From: Chondrinema litorale
GTDB lineage: Bacteria; Bacteroidota; Bacteroidia; Cytophagales; Flammeovirgaceae
Direction: 5' to 3'
Length of the DNA stretch: 64,000 nt
Assembly (NCBI RefSeq): GCF_026250525.1
Contig: NZ_CP111050.1
Coordinates: forward strand, 62,001 to 126,000
Notes under the pieces: generated by a model
What the model was told of the DNA's origin: nothing
Seen by the model: only the letters and a program-made list of their open reading frames with translations
Database searches by the model: none
In this document: positions 34,528 to 43,775 of the stretch, in pieces
Position numbering within the stretch: the stretch's first letter is position 1
Layout of the letters: every line of letters begins with the position of its first letter
Made by a program: the position numbers and the translations under genes

Positions 34528-35373
34528 TCATACAGCAGCTGATGAACAAATGTAATCTGGAATAATACCTGTAGATTCAATGTTCATTTTTGCTTTTTCT
34601 GGCGGTGTATTTCCAGTTAAAACTAGTGTGGTATCTATACCAAATTTGTTTCCACCAATTATATCTGTTTCTAATGTATCACCCACCATTAAAATTTTGT
34701 TTTTGTCTACTAGTCTTGTATTGAGAACATACTCGTAAGCAAAGTTGAACATTTGGGTATCTGGTTTTCCAAATCGAATAAAATTCTTTTGAACAATTGT
34801 TTCGATCATATCTGCTAATGCTCCAACAGCCAAGGCTATTTTTCCTTTAGAAACCGGATAAGTTAAATCTGTATTGGCCACAATAACGGGCATATTTCGC
34901 ATTCTTAGCAAGTTAATGGCTTTATTTACATCATCTTGCCAGTCGTAACCTTCATCGTCTAAAAGCACCATTGCATTTATATGGTCTATGTCTTTTAACG
35001 ATAGATCTTGAATGCGTAAAGTTTTTAATCCAGCAGTTTCTATATAATGGGCAGATTTCTCTGTGCCTAGAAAAGTTACTGTACCATTTTTTACCTTATT
35101 TCGAAGGTAATTTCTAGCTAGCATACCAGAAGAGATAATTTTACTTCTAGTAATCTCTTCGAGACCCATATCTTGAAACTTGCTTGCTAATTCTTTTGGC
35201 CCTCTTGATGCATCATTTGTTAAAATGTAGAAGTCAATATTATTCTCTCTAAGAAATGCGAATGTTTTTTCTACACCTGGAATTATTCCATCATAATTTC
35301 TTAAAACTCCAAAGGAATCGAAAAAAACCACTTCGTACTGCTCTACTATTTCCCTAAAACTTCCTGAAATCAT
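34528..35373 (-). CDS. HAD-family hydrolase, NagD-like (class IIA)
   Basis: The 281-residue protein shows HAD motif I as FFDSFGVL (about residues 16-23), where Asp18 is the nucleophile and the second acidic residue is replaced by Phe, as in several NagD-like proteins. Motif II is ILTND (about 49-53), the cap has class IIA layout, and motif IV is KILMVGDTLETDIIGG (about 225-240). Such enzymes dephosphorylate small sugar phosphates or nucleotides. The substrate is unknown. A terminator follows it, and 140 bases separate it from the upstream APH-like gene. Confidence 0.88.
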   Translation of the reverse strand: MISGSFREIVEQYEVVFFDSFGVLRNYDGIIPGVEKTFAFLRENNIDFYILTNDASRGPKELASKFQDMGLEEITRSKIISSGMLARNYLRNKVKNGTVTFLGTEKSAHYIETAGLKTLRIQDLSLKDIDHINAMVLLDDEGYDWQDDVNKAINLLRMRNMPVIVANTDLTYPVSKGKIALAVGALADMIETIVQKNFIRFGKPDTQMFNFAYEYVLNTRLVDKNKILMVGDTLETDIIGGNKFGIDTTLVLTGNTPPEKAKMNIESTGIIPDYICSSAAV

Positions 35374-35513
35374 TTTTTTTCTTTGATATAGCTGTTAATA
35401 TCAATACTTAGTATTGTGAAATCAGCAAAATCTCACAATACTTTTGATAATTTTTTGGTGTGTTTATTAGTGGTTAATTTTCAATATTAATAGAAAAGAT
35501 CAACTTTACCGCA

Positions 35514-36557
35514 TCAAAGATTGAGTTCTTTAATTAGTTTATTTTCATCGAAACCTGTTTCTATACTAGGAAAATAGTACTTAAATGCTTCGCTTTGTAG
35601 GCGGCTTGCATAAATTTCGTGAAAGAAGTATCTTCCATCTTTTATAACATAATTCAAGATAAAAAAGCGATAGGCTTCTTTTAACATCTTAATTTCGCAT
35701 ACTTTAAGTGGGAAAACTTTATGATAAGCTTTTAAGAAAAGTAAGAATCTTTCATGCTGCATTATTTCTATATTGTAAGTAAATATAGTTCTATCTCCAA
35801 TTTCGGAAACAACTCGACTAAAGAAATAAAAATCCAATACCCTAAAGCTTATTCTAAACCAGTCGTAATCCCATCGGCTAAAAATTCTGCCTTCATCTGA
35901 TAATGAAAAATTACCGATATTCCAGTCTACGAAAACCGGTATATCTACCATTGCATCTTGATTGAGCTTAGCTACATTCTCTTTAAAAATATAGCATTGG
36001 TTTTTAATAATTTCTATATGGCCACGATGTTCATATTTGCCGTAATCAGTTTCCAGAATTTCCAGCAGATGATCTATGTCTGACTGTAAAGTTTTGGATG
36101 AAAGTGGTAATTTGGGAGTTACCTCTAAACATGCTTTATGGAAATTGGCGACTTCGGTACCAAGATTAACAATTTGCTCACGGCTTAATCTTCTTGGTAA
36201 TGACTGTTTAATTTTTACCGGTTTGTAAAACACTACCCATATATCTACATTTTCATTCTTATATCGATAAGTGAATAATTTGTTGTCTTTAGTAAGCGAT
36301 CTTGCAAGTACTTTTTTATATGGAGGAGGTAAAATGCTACCTAGCTTATTTATGATTGTATGATCTTCTTTAAAATGCTCAAATTTACCGAAGTAGGATA
36401 GCTTTCCTATTACAAATTTTCTGGGTGAAAGATTGATTTTATATACATGATTAGTAGAAACCCTTGCACTAATATCAGTTATATCAGTCGTAGGAGTGTC
36501 AGGAGAATAGGCATTCCAGGCCTCTTCAATGATGGTTGAGAAATCAATAAAGTGCAT
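35514..36557 (-). CDS. Aminoglycoside-phosphotransferase/choline-kinase-like protein
   Basis: The 347-residue protein reads as a member of the APH/CHK kinase-like fold. The catalytic-loop counterpart is VDWNIGNF (about residues 209-216, Asp and Asn conserved but the usual His-Gly before the Asp absent) and the metal-binding segment is RWDYDWFRI (about 228-236). The N-terminal lobe has FVIGKLSY-like strands. Substrates of this family include sugars, amino alcohols and antibiotics; none can be chosen here. The lost HGD signature makes activity less certain. It stands alone. Confidence 0.72.
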   Translation of the reverse strand: MHFIDFSTIIEEAWNAYSPDTPTTDITDISARVSTNHVYKINLSPRKFVIGKLSYFGKFEHFKEDHTIINKLGSILPPPYKKVLARSLTKDNKLFTYRYKNENVDIWVVFYKPVKIKQSLPRRLSREQIVNLGTEVANFHKACLEVTPKLPLSSKTLQSDIDHLLEILETDYGKYEHRGHIEIIKNQCYIFKENVAKLNQDAMVDIPVFVDWNIGNFSLSDEGRIFSRWDYDWFRISFRVLDFYFFSRVVSEIGDRTIFTYNIEIMQHERFLLFLKAYHKVFPLKVCEIKMLKEAYRFFILNYVIKDGRYFFHEIYASRLQSEAFKYYFPSIETGFDENKLIKELNL

Positions 36558-36725
36558 ATAATTTTTGTTTATTGGTTATATAGGAACATTGCTAATAAGT
36601 TAATAAAAAAAATGATATTCCTATTGCAACAAAATAGAGAATAAAAACAGCTATTTCAAAATCTCTTTTGTAACAAAAATTATATACACTTATTAGTTAT
36701 AATTATTACAAGAAGTAAGATGAAA

Positions 36726-38387
36726 TTATTTAGGTGAAGACTTAGGAGCACCAACAGCACCTTCCCAGTCTGGGTCTGCTGCACCTATTAATTCATTTGT
36801 TGCAGAATCATACATAATTGCATGTACTCTACCGAATCTTGCAACATCTTCAACTTCTTTTACTCCTAATCCATTTTCTTCCATTGCTTCTACTACTTCA
36901 TCTCTCCATCCCCAACCTTCATGTGTTTCAACAAAAACACTGTCTTCGTCTGGGTGAACCCTTGGTGCAGCAAGTGCATCAGTAAGTGGCATTTTATGGT
37001 CAATTGTTCTGCTTGTTACAGAAGTAATTGCTGTTATAATTCTGCCACCACCAGCAGCACCTAATACCATAAATGGCTTGTTATCTTTTGTAATTATAAA
37101 TGGAGAAATATGAGAAGATGCTCTCTCACCCGGTTTAAAATCACCTAGGTAACCACCCAGAGTAACTGCGTATAAGAAACCCAAATCTGGTGTTGCTACT
37201 TTAGAACCCATATTTGGGCCGAGTGATTGAGTAAGTGCTACCATCATTCCACTTTTATCTGCTGTAGATAGGTGTGTAGTATGTCCCATTTCTGCCAACC
37301 AACTTTCTGGTACATTATTCATCAGTTCTGCGGCATTTTTTACTGGTTGTTTCTCATCTTTAATTGATGCAGCAATACTTGCAGCATATTTTTTATCTAG
37401 CAATATCGATAATGAATCTGAATATTGATTCTTACGATCTCTATATGCCATTTCCATTGCCTTATAGATCACACTTGCCCAATCGGCACCTCTTAAGGTT
37501 TCTAATGGAAAGTTTTCAAGTATTTGTAAAATTTCAATTGTAATAGCACCGTAAGATGGAATACCTAGTCCATGCAGTTCGTAACCTCTGTAATCACCTG
37601 TTAAAAGTTTCGCATCTAAAGCTTCATAGTTTTCAAGGTCTTCTAATTTTAAAACTCCACCATTTGCCTGATTATCAGCAATAATTTTTTTAGCAATCTC
37701 ACCTTTGTAAAAAGCATCTTTACCACCAGTAGATATTGCTTTTAATGTATTTGCTAAGTCTTTTTGCACAAATAATTCGCCTTCATTATAAGTGGTGCTG
37801 TCCGCTTTTAAAAAATATTTACTGCTCCCTTTAAATTCGGTTAGCTCTTTTTGCGCATATTTATGTCTTGCTGCTTCTCCTGGCAAAATATTAAAACCAT
37901 TAATAGCATAATTAATGGCAGGTTGCATTACGGTAGCAAGGGGTAAAGTACCATGTTTTTCTAGTAATTTACAAAGACCTGCAACTACACCGGGTATTCC
38001 GATTGAAGGATAACCATATCTACCTTCTGGAGCTGTTTTGGCATCATAAGATATGGGGGCTTGGGTTGTAGCATCAACACCATAAAATTCACCATTGGGC
38101 AACCTTATTATTGCCTGTAGTCTTCCTCCTAAGCCACTCATACTAGGTTCTACAACTGCTAAAGCAAAAGCTGTTGCAACTGCTGCATCTACTGCATTTC
38201 CTCCCTTTTCCATCATTTCTACACCAGCTTTCACTGCTAATGGGTGAGCTGCGCTTACTAATCCTTCTGCACTTTGAGCAGACTGTGTAAGTACCTTTTC
38301 TTCTTTTACTTCACTTGTGTTAGTTTTTTCATTTTGGCATTGAAGTAAAAATGCCAAGATTAATAGGGGTAATAATACTCTTTTCAT
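36726..38387 (-). CDS. ggt: Gamma-glutamyltransferase family lipoprotein
   Basis: The 553-residue protein starts with a lipoprotein signal (lipobox LLQC, Cys17). The early segment AAHPLAVKAGVEMMEKGGNA is typical of the family. Thr370 in GHTTHLSTAD is the expected autocleavage site and nucleophile, and GAAGGGRIITA near residue 446 forms the later Gly-rich loop. Gamma-glutamyltransferases remove or transfer the gamma-glutamyl group of glutathione and related peptides in the periplasm. The enzyme would be made as one chain and split into two subunits. It stands alone, with a 970-base gap upstream. Confidence 0.92.
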   Translation of the reverse strand: MKRVLLPLLILAFLLQCQNEKTNTSEVKEEKVLTQSAQSAEGLVSAAHPLAVKAGVEMMEKGGNAVDAAVATAFALAVVEPSMSGLGGRLQAIIRLPNGEFYGVDATTQAPISYDAKTAPEGRYGYPSIGIPGVVAGLCKLLEKHGTLPLATVMQPAINYAINGFNILPGEAARHKYAQKELTEFKGSSKYFLKADSTTYNEGELFVQKDLANTLKAISTGGKDAFYKGEIAKKIIADNQANGGVLKLEDLENYEALDAKLLTGDYRGYELHGLGIPSYGAITIEILQILENFPLETLRGADWASVIYKAMEMAYRDRKNQYSDSLSILLDKKYAASIAASIKDEKQPVKNAAELMNNVPESWLAEMGHTTHLSTADKSGMMVALTQSLGPNMGSKVATPDLGFLYAVTLGGYLGDFKPGERASSHISPFIITKDNKPFMVLGAAGGGRIITAITSVTSRTIDHKMPLTDALAAPRVHPDEDSVFVETHEGWGWRDEVVEAMEENGLGVKEVEDVARFGRVHAIMYDSATNELIGAADPDWEGAVGAPKSSPK

Positions 38388-39361
38388 GAATCAGTATTTT
38401 TTGTTATAGTTTTAATTACAGATAATTATTCTGCTTCTTAAAAATAAGAAAGAAGTTGCAATATAAGCCCAACTGAATTAAACAATTCTAAGACGCAATA
38501 TTTGCAATGACTTAAGAATGAAAGTTTTAAAAGTTATTGACTGTGTATGAGTAGTTTTGAGTAGATGTACTTGTCTAATTAGAATTGATGAGAAAAAATA
38601 ATATATTTACTACTAAATTGATGCTTTATAGAGCCAGTTCTTTGTTTGATGTATAAATTACAATAAGCTAAATACTTTTTTAGCTATAATCATTTCAAAT
38701 AATTATTTATATTATTAGTAGTTTTGTAAAATGTTACATATTAAATAGTATCATATGCAACAAAATTTATATAAATTCTTTCCTATTTTCTAGACTTATA
38801 TAATTGTAGATTACAACTTATTATTAAGTTTATATCCAAATTGAGCTAAAAGCGCAACTGGAAAATAAAATTTTAAATAGGAGAATTATTATATAATTTT
38901 GTGTTTTTAAGTACTTATTTAAATTACACTTTATTACTCAGACTATAATAATCTAATACCTTCTTACGTGAAGGTACTTATATAATGTACTATTAATTTT
39001 TTTCAACCGGCTGATAAGATAAAGTAACTAGTCTCACTTTAAGTACAATATAAATTATATTCTATAAGTTACTAAATTTATTAATTGTAAGCTGATGGGG
39101 TTAAGATATTCTTAAAGCTAAAGGATAATAAAAGTAAAGGGAAAAGGTAAAGTTGATTTTTTAATTTTGGAGCCTAAGCTAAATTTTATTTTAAAAATCT
39201 GTGTTTTATTGCTTAAAAGTTTTGTGTGATCAACTGTTTTAATTTTTGAATTTCTTATTTTAAAGCTTAAAGTTTCAAAATTAGATATATACTTCCTATA
39301 CTTGTTATGGAATTAATTTTAAAGACTAGAAATTTTATTTTTTTTAACTTCTTTTAAAATT
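38388..39361. other. Long AT-rich intergenic region without a recognisable gene
   Basis: About 970 bases between the divergent ggt gene and the 64-residue ORF. Only very short reading frames occur on both strands. No tRNA, repeat array or strong hairpin was found. It is the longest featureless gap in the window outside the replication origin and could hide an unrecognised small RNA or a decayed gene. Confidence 0.5.
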
Positions 39362-39556
39362 ATGTCAAGAGCAAAGGCAATAGCTAAAAAATATACGAAT
39401 ATTAAGATGGATCAGCAAAACGTCATTGCTTTAGAAAAAGACATTAGTAATATCATTAGCGAGATAAAATCAGAAATAATGAAGCAAGTGATATTCAGTG
39501 GTGATGATGCGAGCAAGAAGGATATCTGTGAGGAAATAAATAAATTGAAGTTTTAA
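39362..39556 (+). CDS. Small helical protein of unknown function
   Basis: The 64-residue ORF has an ATG start and encodes a hydrophilic, probably helical peptide (QNVIALEKDISNIISEIKSE). No family was recognised, and there is no signal peptide or membrane segment. Its stop overlaps by four bases the stop of the convergent receiver-domain remnant. Support is limited to ORF length in AT-rich DNA and plausible composition, so it may be spurious. Confidence 0.35.
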   Translation: MSRAKAIAKKYTNIKMDQQNVIALEKDISNIISEIKSEIMKQVIFSGDDASKKDICEEINKLKF

Positions 39557-39966
39557 ATATGGATACATAAAAAATCCTTAATACTAAATGGCTTAACCAT
39601 ATACGTTTTCACACATTTATAGTTAAGCGCTTTTCTTTTATCCAATTCATGAATCGAGCTTGTCAATACGATTATATTTGAAAAGTTATTTTTAAAAAAG
39701 TCTCGTTCATAGATCTCCAAAAAATCAAACCCATTCATTAAAGGCATTACTAAATCCAAAATAATAAATGCCGGTAGGTTTATGCCTCTATTAATTCTGT
39801 CTTTTAGCAACTTTATACCCTGCATGCCATTGCTTGTAATAATAGGTTTTAATGAAGGATAATAGCTCCTGATAAGCCTGTCAACTACAATAACATCTAT
39901 CTCACTATCTTCAATGATTAGATATTCTTCTGAGTTTTGTAACGGATTGAGTAGAGTTTGAATAAT
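39553..39966 (-). pseudogene. Receiver-domain gene without a conventional start codon
   Basis: The frame is open from 39996 down to the stop at 39553 and encodes an almost complete receiver: acidic pocket YLIIEDSEID, phosphorylation site IILDLVMPLMNG, switch IVLTSS and MVKPFSI. No ATG, GTG or TTG occurs between the upstream in-frame stop (39997-39999) and the start of the domain; the first Met lies inside it (39825) after the acidic pocket. Starts at ATT codons (39966 or 39963) are the only simple option. The C-terminus also ends early in the last helix. It may be a decayed gene or one using a rare start. Confidence 0.6.
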
Positions 39967-39996
39967 TGTATAATTTAAAAATTGATTGACAGTCTT

Positions 39997-40375
39997 CTAA
40001 TTAAATAGATTTTTTGGTCAAAGTCAACCTAAAAATGAGTATATGCATATATATAGGTGCAAAATTTAAATTTTGTCCTATTTAAAATGAGATTAATATA
40101 ATTTTATAAATAGTGGTACTAGAATTATATTTTTATTCAATTTTATATTAATACTAAAAATTAAGTATTAAAGTGATGTATTTGAGGATATGTTACTCTT
40201 CTTTCCTGCCAGATGTTCAATTCCTAAAAATAGATTTTTAAGTAAATGCTTCATATTGCCGAATTCCTGTATTAACTCTTTCAGCTAACTACTTAGTAAA
40301 GTAAGATACAAGATTTAATTATTAGAAATGTATATTTAGTAAATTAATGAATATTTACTTTAACTAAAATATAAA
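39997..40375. other. Divergent intergenic region without a recognisable gene
   Basis: About 380 AT-rich bases between the receiver remnant and the Gfo/Idh oxidoreductase gene. It should hold the oxidoreductase promoter. An alternating TATATGCATATATATA-like stretch lies near 40040-40056. Nothing else was recognised. Confidence 0.45.
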
Positions 40376-41725
40376 ATGAAAAAAAGCACGTCACAATCAC
40401 GACGCAAGTTTCTACAGAAGACAACTTTAGCTGCATCAGCGATTAGCATGGGAATTCCAGCATTATCTGCAAAAAGTTATAACCGAATATTAGGGGCAAA
40501 CGATAGAGTAACAATTGCACAAATCGGTTGTAAAAGAAGAGCAAATGCCATGAAGGGTTCTTACAAAAAACTAACTGACAATATAAACTTCAAATATGTC
40601 TGTGATATTTATGTACCACAGATGGATTCATTTGGAGAGGAAGTAAAAAATATTACTGGTACTGCGCCTAAAAAGGAGGGAGATGTTAGAAAAGTATTGG
40701 AAGATACTGAAATTGATGCCATAATCAATACAACTCCGGATCACTGGCATACTCCATTAACTTGTATGGCACTTGAAGCGGGTAAGCATGTTTATGTAGA
40801 GAAACCTTGTAGTCATAATCCATGGGAGGGTGAGCAAATTGTTGCTTTCCAACAAAAGTATGGTAAGGTAGTACAAATGGGTAACCAACAAAGATCTGCA
40901 CTTGAGTCTCAGGAAATTATAAAAGAAATACATAATGGTATAATTGGAGATGTGTATTTAGCGAAAGCATTTTATACAAATACCAGAACAAGTATTGGAA
41001 AAGCAAAAGTTACAGATGTACCAGAAGGATTTAACTGGGATTTGTTTCAAGGACCTGCTCCAAGACAATCTTATAAAGACATTTTCTTTGATTACAATTG
41101 GCACTGGTTCTGGGAGTTTGGTACTGCAGAAACGGGTAACAATGCAATCCATGAAATTGATGTAGCTCGTTGGGCATTAGGAGTTAGCTTTCCAGAAGAA
41201 GTATCTGTGGTAGCTGGAAAATATCACTTTAAAGACGATGACTGGACAATGTATGATACCATGCTAGCAACTTATAAGTTTGGCGACAAAAAAACTATAG
41301 TGTGGGATGGTAAGAGTAGAAATGGAATGGATACTTATGGTTCAGATAGGGGTACGGTTATTTATGGTTCCGAAGGTTCTGTATATGTAGATAGAAATGG
41401 TTATAGACTATACGACCGTGATGGTAAAATGTCGAAAGAAGCTTTAGCTAGTGCTAGAAGTTCAACCACAGCACTTGGTGGAGGTGGTAATGCTACTGAT
41501 TTACATATGAAAAATTTCTTCGACACTGTAGTTGGGAAATCTAAAAGTAATTCTCCAATTAATGAGGGTGCTGTGAGTACTTTATTAGCACATCTGGCTA
41601 ATATTTCGTCTCGTGCGAATCAGACTTTAAAGTGTAATCCAGAAAATGGGAATCTACTGGATAAAAAGTTGATGAAACAGTATTGGAAGAGAACATACGA
41701 ACCTGGCTGGGAGCCAACAGTTTAA
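40376..41725 (+). CDS. Tat-exported Gfo/Idh/MocA family oxidoreductase
   Basis: The 449-residue protein has a twin-arginine signal (Arg9-Arg10 in SRRKFLQKT, with a hydrophobic stretch and ALSA cleavage region near residue 31). The Rossmann part follows (VTIAQIGCKRR, TTPDHWHTPLTCMALEAGKH, YVEKPCSHNP). EKPCSHN holds the conserved Lys, and GNNAIHEIDVARWALG the later conserved His and Asp. Such periplasmic enzymes act on sugars, glycosides or cyclitols with a tightly bound NAD(P) cofactor carried through the Tat system. The substrate is unknown; a role with the DUF1080 and dehydrogenase genes at 60-64 kb in sugar oxidation is possible. Confidence 0.92.
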   Translation: MKKSTSQSRRKFLQKTTLAASAISMGIPALSAKSYNRILGANDRVTIAQIGCKRRANAMKGSYKKLTDNINFKYVCDIYVPQMDSFGEEVKNITGTAPKKEGDVRKVLEDTEIDAIINTTPDHWHTPLTCMALEAGKHVYVEKPCSHNPWEGEQIVAFQQKYGKVVQMGNQQRSALESQEIIKEIHNGIIGDVYLAKAFYTNTRTSIGKAKVTDVPEGFNWDLFQGPAPRQSYKDIFFDYNWHWFWEFGTAETGNNAIHEIDVARWALGVSFPEEVSVVAGKYHFKDDDWTMYDTMLATYKFGDKKTIVWDGKSRNGMDTYGSDRGTVIYGSEGSVYVDRNGYRLYDRDGKMSKEALASARSSTTALGGGGNATDLHMKNFFDTVVGKSKSNSPINEGAVSTLLAHLANISSRANQTLKCNPENGNLLDKKLMKQYWKRTYEPGWEPTV

Positions 41726-41744
41726 GCTCGATGATATATTAAAT

Positions 41745-41772
41745 AAGCCTGAATTTAACTCAGGCTTTTTTA
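41745..41772. terminator. Rho-independent terminator
   Basis: An 8-base stem (AAGCCTGA at 41745-41752 with 41760-41767) with a 7-base loop and T-tract, between the convergent oxidoreductase and response regulator genes. Confidence 0.85.
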
Positions 41773-42270
41773 TTTAGGCCTAAATTTGCTCATGTTAGGT
41801 TTCTTTTTGTTAACCTTTTCTTTAGAACTTTTAATAAGTGCATGGGCATCACTCATCATAGCTTTTAAACTCTTATTTTTAATTAATAACTTTTGATTGT
41901 CTATTAATACTTCGATAATTTGAGGAAGTCTTTCGAGGTGATCTTTTAAAAGATAAGCTTCAGTACTACTTATAATGGTTTCTTCAGCTAACTCTTCAGA
42001 CACTTTACCAGTTACAAATATGAATGGCGTATCCGGAGCAAGTTTTTTTGCTTGCTGTAAGGCATCTGCTCCATCAAATCCAGGTATATAATAGTCAGAA
42101 ATTATAATATCAGGCTCCCACGATTTTAATAATGCATTGTATTGTTTTTCGTCTGAAATGATTCTTGCATTAATTTTATAAATAGTTTTTTTTACCTGAT
42201 ATAAAATTAATGTTGCGTCGTCTGGTTCATCTTCAAGAATAAGAACTCTAAGTAAGTTGTCAGTATTCAT
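41770..42270 (-). CDS. Response regulator, last gene of the sensory operon
   Basis: The ATG at 42270 overlaps the TGA of the preceding gene as ATGA, so translation is probably coupled; a TTG further upstream is in frame but unlikely. The 166-residue protein is a receiver (RVLILEDEPDD, phosphorylation site IIISDYYIPGFDG, IFVTGK, and LLKDH around the conserved Lys) followed by a basic tail of about 40 residues ending in KKKPNMSKFRPK. No known output domain is seen. It is the second of two regulators downstream of two kinases. Confidence 0.9.
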   Translation of the reverse strand: MNTDNLLRVLILEDEPDDATLILYQVKKTIYKINARIISDEKQYNALLKSWEPDIIISDYYIPGFDGADALQQAKKLAPDTPFIFVTGKVSEELAEETIISSTEAYLLKDHLERLPQIIEVLIDNQKLLIKNKSLKAMMSDAHALIKSSKEKVNKKKPNMSKFRPK

Positions 42271-42713
42271 TTTTTTACCTCGTTTAGTATCAACCAATAA
42301 ATGCCTATTTCCTTAACAGCTTCGGCGAATTGCTGAAAATCTACAGGTTTAACTACATAACTGTTTGCACCTAATGCATAAGCTTTTTCTATATCTTCAT
42401 TTTCTTTTGAAGATGTCATTACAATTATTGGAATATGCTTGAGTGTGCTATCTTTCTTTATTGCTTCAAGTACGTCAAGTCCGTGAACTTTTGGAAGTTT
42501 TAAATCTAGTAAAATAATAGTTGGCGTATTTTCCTTATGTCTATTTTCATACTTTCCTTTAGCAAAGAGGAAATCAATGGCTTCTTCACCATCTTCAACC
42601 CATTTAATCTCATTGGCGAGATTATATTTTTTTAGAGCTCTGATAGTTAAAATAGCATCTTCTTCAAAGTCTTCAACTAATAGTAATTCAGGTGCTTTAT
42701 CTCTGACCTCCAT
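42267..42713 (-). CDS. Response regulator of the Rcp1-like type
   Basis: The 148-residue receiver has ELLLVEDFEEDAILT, IILLDLKLPKVHGLDVL around the phosphorylation Asp, VMTSSKENED and YVVKPVDFQQF. The -LLVEDxxxDA- start and the LKLPKVxGLxVL site are typical of the Rcp1-like regulators that pair with phytochrome-type and related kinases. It lies 16 bases after the 347-residue kinase and overlaps the next regulator by 4 bases. It probably receives phosphate from one or both kinases of the operon. Confidence 0.93.
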   Translation of the reverse strand: MEVRDKAPELLLVEDFEEDAILTIRALKKYNLANEIKWVEDGEEAIDFLFAKGKYENRHKENTPTIILLDLKLPKVHGLDVLEAIKKDSTLKHIPIIVMTSSKENEDIEKAYALGANSYVVKPVDFQQFAEAVKEIGIYWLILNEVKK

Positions 42714-42729
42714 TATTTTAAGTTAAAAT

Positions 42730-43773
42730 TTATTGATCAAAAAAATTAAATGAAAATGTACAACCCTGTTCTTCGTTGCAAGATGCATCAATCTTCCCAT
42801 TGTGTTTTTCAACAATTACTTCTGTAATAGTTAAACCTACTCCAAGACCTTCAAAATCTTTAACCGAATGCGCTTTATTGAACATAACAAATATGTTTTT
42901 TAAGTTCTTTTCAGAAACACCAACCCCATTATCGGTTACTTTATAAATATAATAATTATTATTTTCCTTAAAAAATATATTGATTTTTGGATTACTCACT
43001 GGCTCAGTAAATTTGAGAGCATTACTAATTAACTCATCTGTTAAGATTGATAAAAGAACTAAATCTCCTTTTACTTTCGGTAAATCGGTAATGCTAAATA
43101 TTACTTTTTCACCATGAGAAAAACCAGATTTTTGATTTTGAAAGCTTTTAATAAATAATGCTTTTAGGTCAACGTCTTCTATCAATAAAGCTCTTCTCTG
43201 TATGCGTGAGTAGTGATGTATGGCATTAAGCCTATTTTTTAATCTACCTGTATTTCTTATAATTGTTTCGAGGTTTGTTTTCAGCTCTGGTGATACTTCA
43301 TCAACAAAATCATCTAAAATAATGCTGCTAAAACCCTCAATCGCTCTCAAAGGAGCTTTTAAATCATGAGAAATACTACTATTAAATTTCCTGAATTTTC
43401 TCTCTAGATCTATATATGCTAGCTTTAATTTAGCCTCATTAGATCCTGTTATATTATTTATACTTTCAACAGTGATAAGAAAAGTTTCGTTGTCTAATTT
43501 TTTTAAGGTAAACTTTATTATATCATACTGTTCTTTAAATTCGGCATAAGCTATTTGTGTTTTGGTGTCTTTTTTTACTTCCTCAATCCATTGAATAAAT
43601 TTATATCTAATATTAAGTTGATGTAAAAGTATAGCATGCTTTTCAATCCCGGTTATATGATAAAACTTCTCTGTAACTTTTAATACTTTGTGATCTTCAT
43701 TTTCGTGAGATACAGAGATTAAAAGCATAGCAAAGGGTAAATTTTCTAGTGCTACCTCATAAAGATTTTGCAT
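42730..43773 (-). CDS. Histidine kinase with a degenerate PAS-like N-terminus
   Basis: Residues 1-110 resemble a short, degenerate PAS domain (YEVALENLPFAMLLISV, FYHITGIEKHAILL). The kinase core follows, with His136 in SISHDLKAPLRAIEGF, then a GHKL ATPase (ISNALKFT, VTDNGVGVSE, GLGVGLTI). There is no membrane segment. The gene starts 2 bases after the stop of the ETR1-like kinase, so the two are tightly coupled and may form a heteromeric pair. The HisKA sequence is close to that of the upstream kinase (both SISHDLKxPLRAI), suggesting duplication. Confidence 0.9.
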   Translation of the reverse strand: MQNLYEVALENLPFAMLLISVSHENEDHKVLKVTEKFYHITGIEKHAILLHQLNIRYKFIQWIEEVKKDTKTQIAYAEFKEQYDIIKFTLKKLDNETFLITVESINNITGSNEAKLKLAYIDLERKFRKFNSSISHDLKAPLRAIEGFSSIILDDFVDEVSPELKTNLETIIRNTGRLKNRLNAIHHYSRIQRRALLIEDVDLKALFIKSFQNQKSGFSHGEKVIFSITDLPKVKGDLVLLSILTDELISNALKFTEPVSNPKINIFFKENNNYYIYKVTDNGVGVSEKNLKNIFVMFNKAHSVKDFEGLGVGLTITEVIVEKHNGKIDASCNEEQGCTFSFNFFDQ

Positions 43774-43775
43774 AT

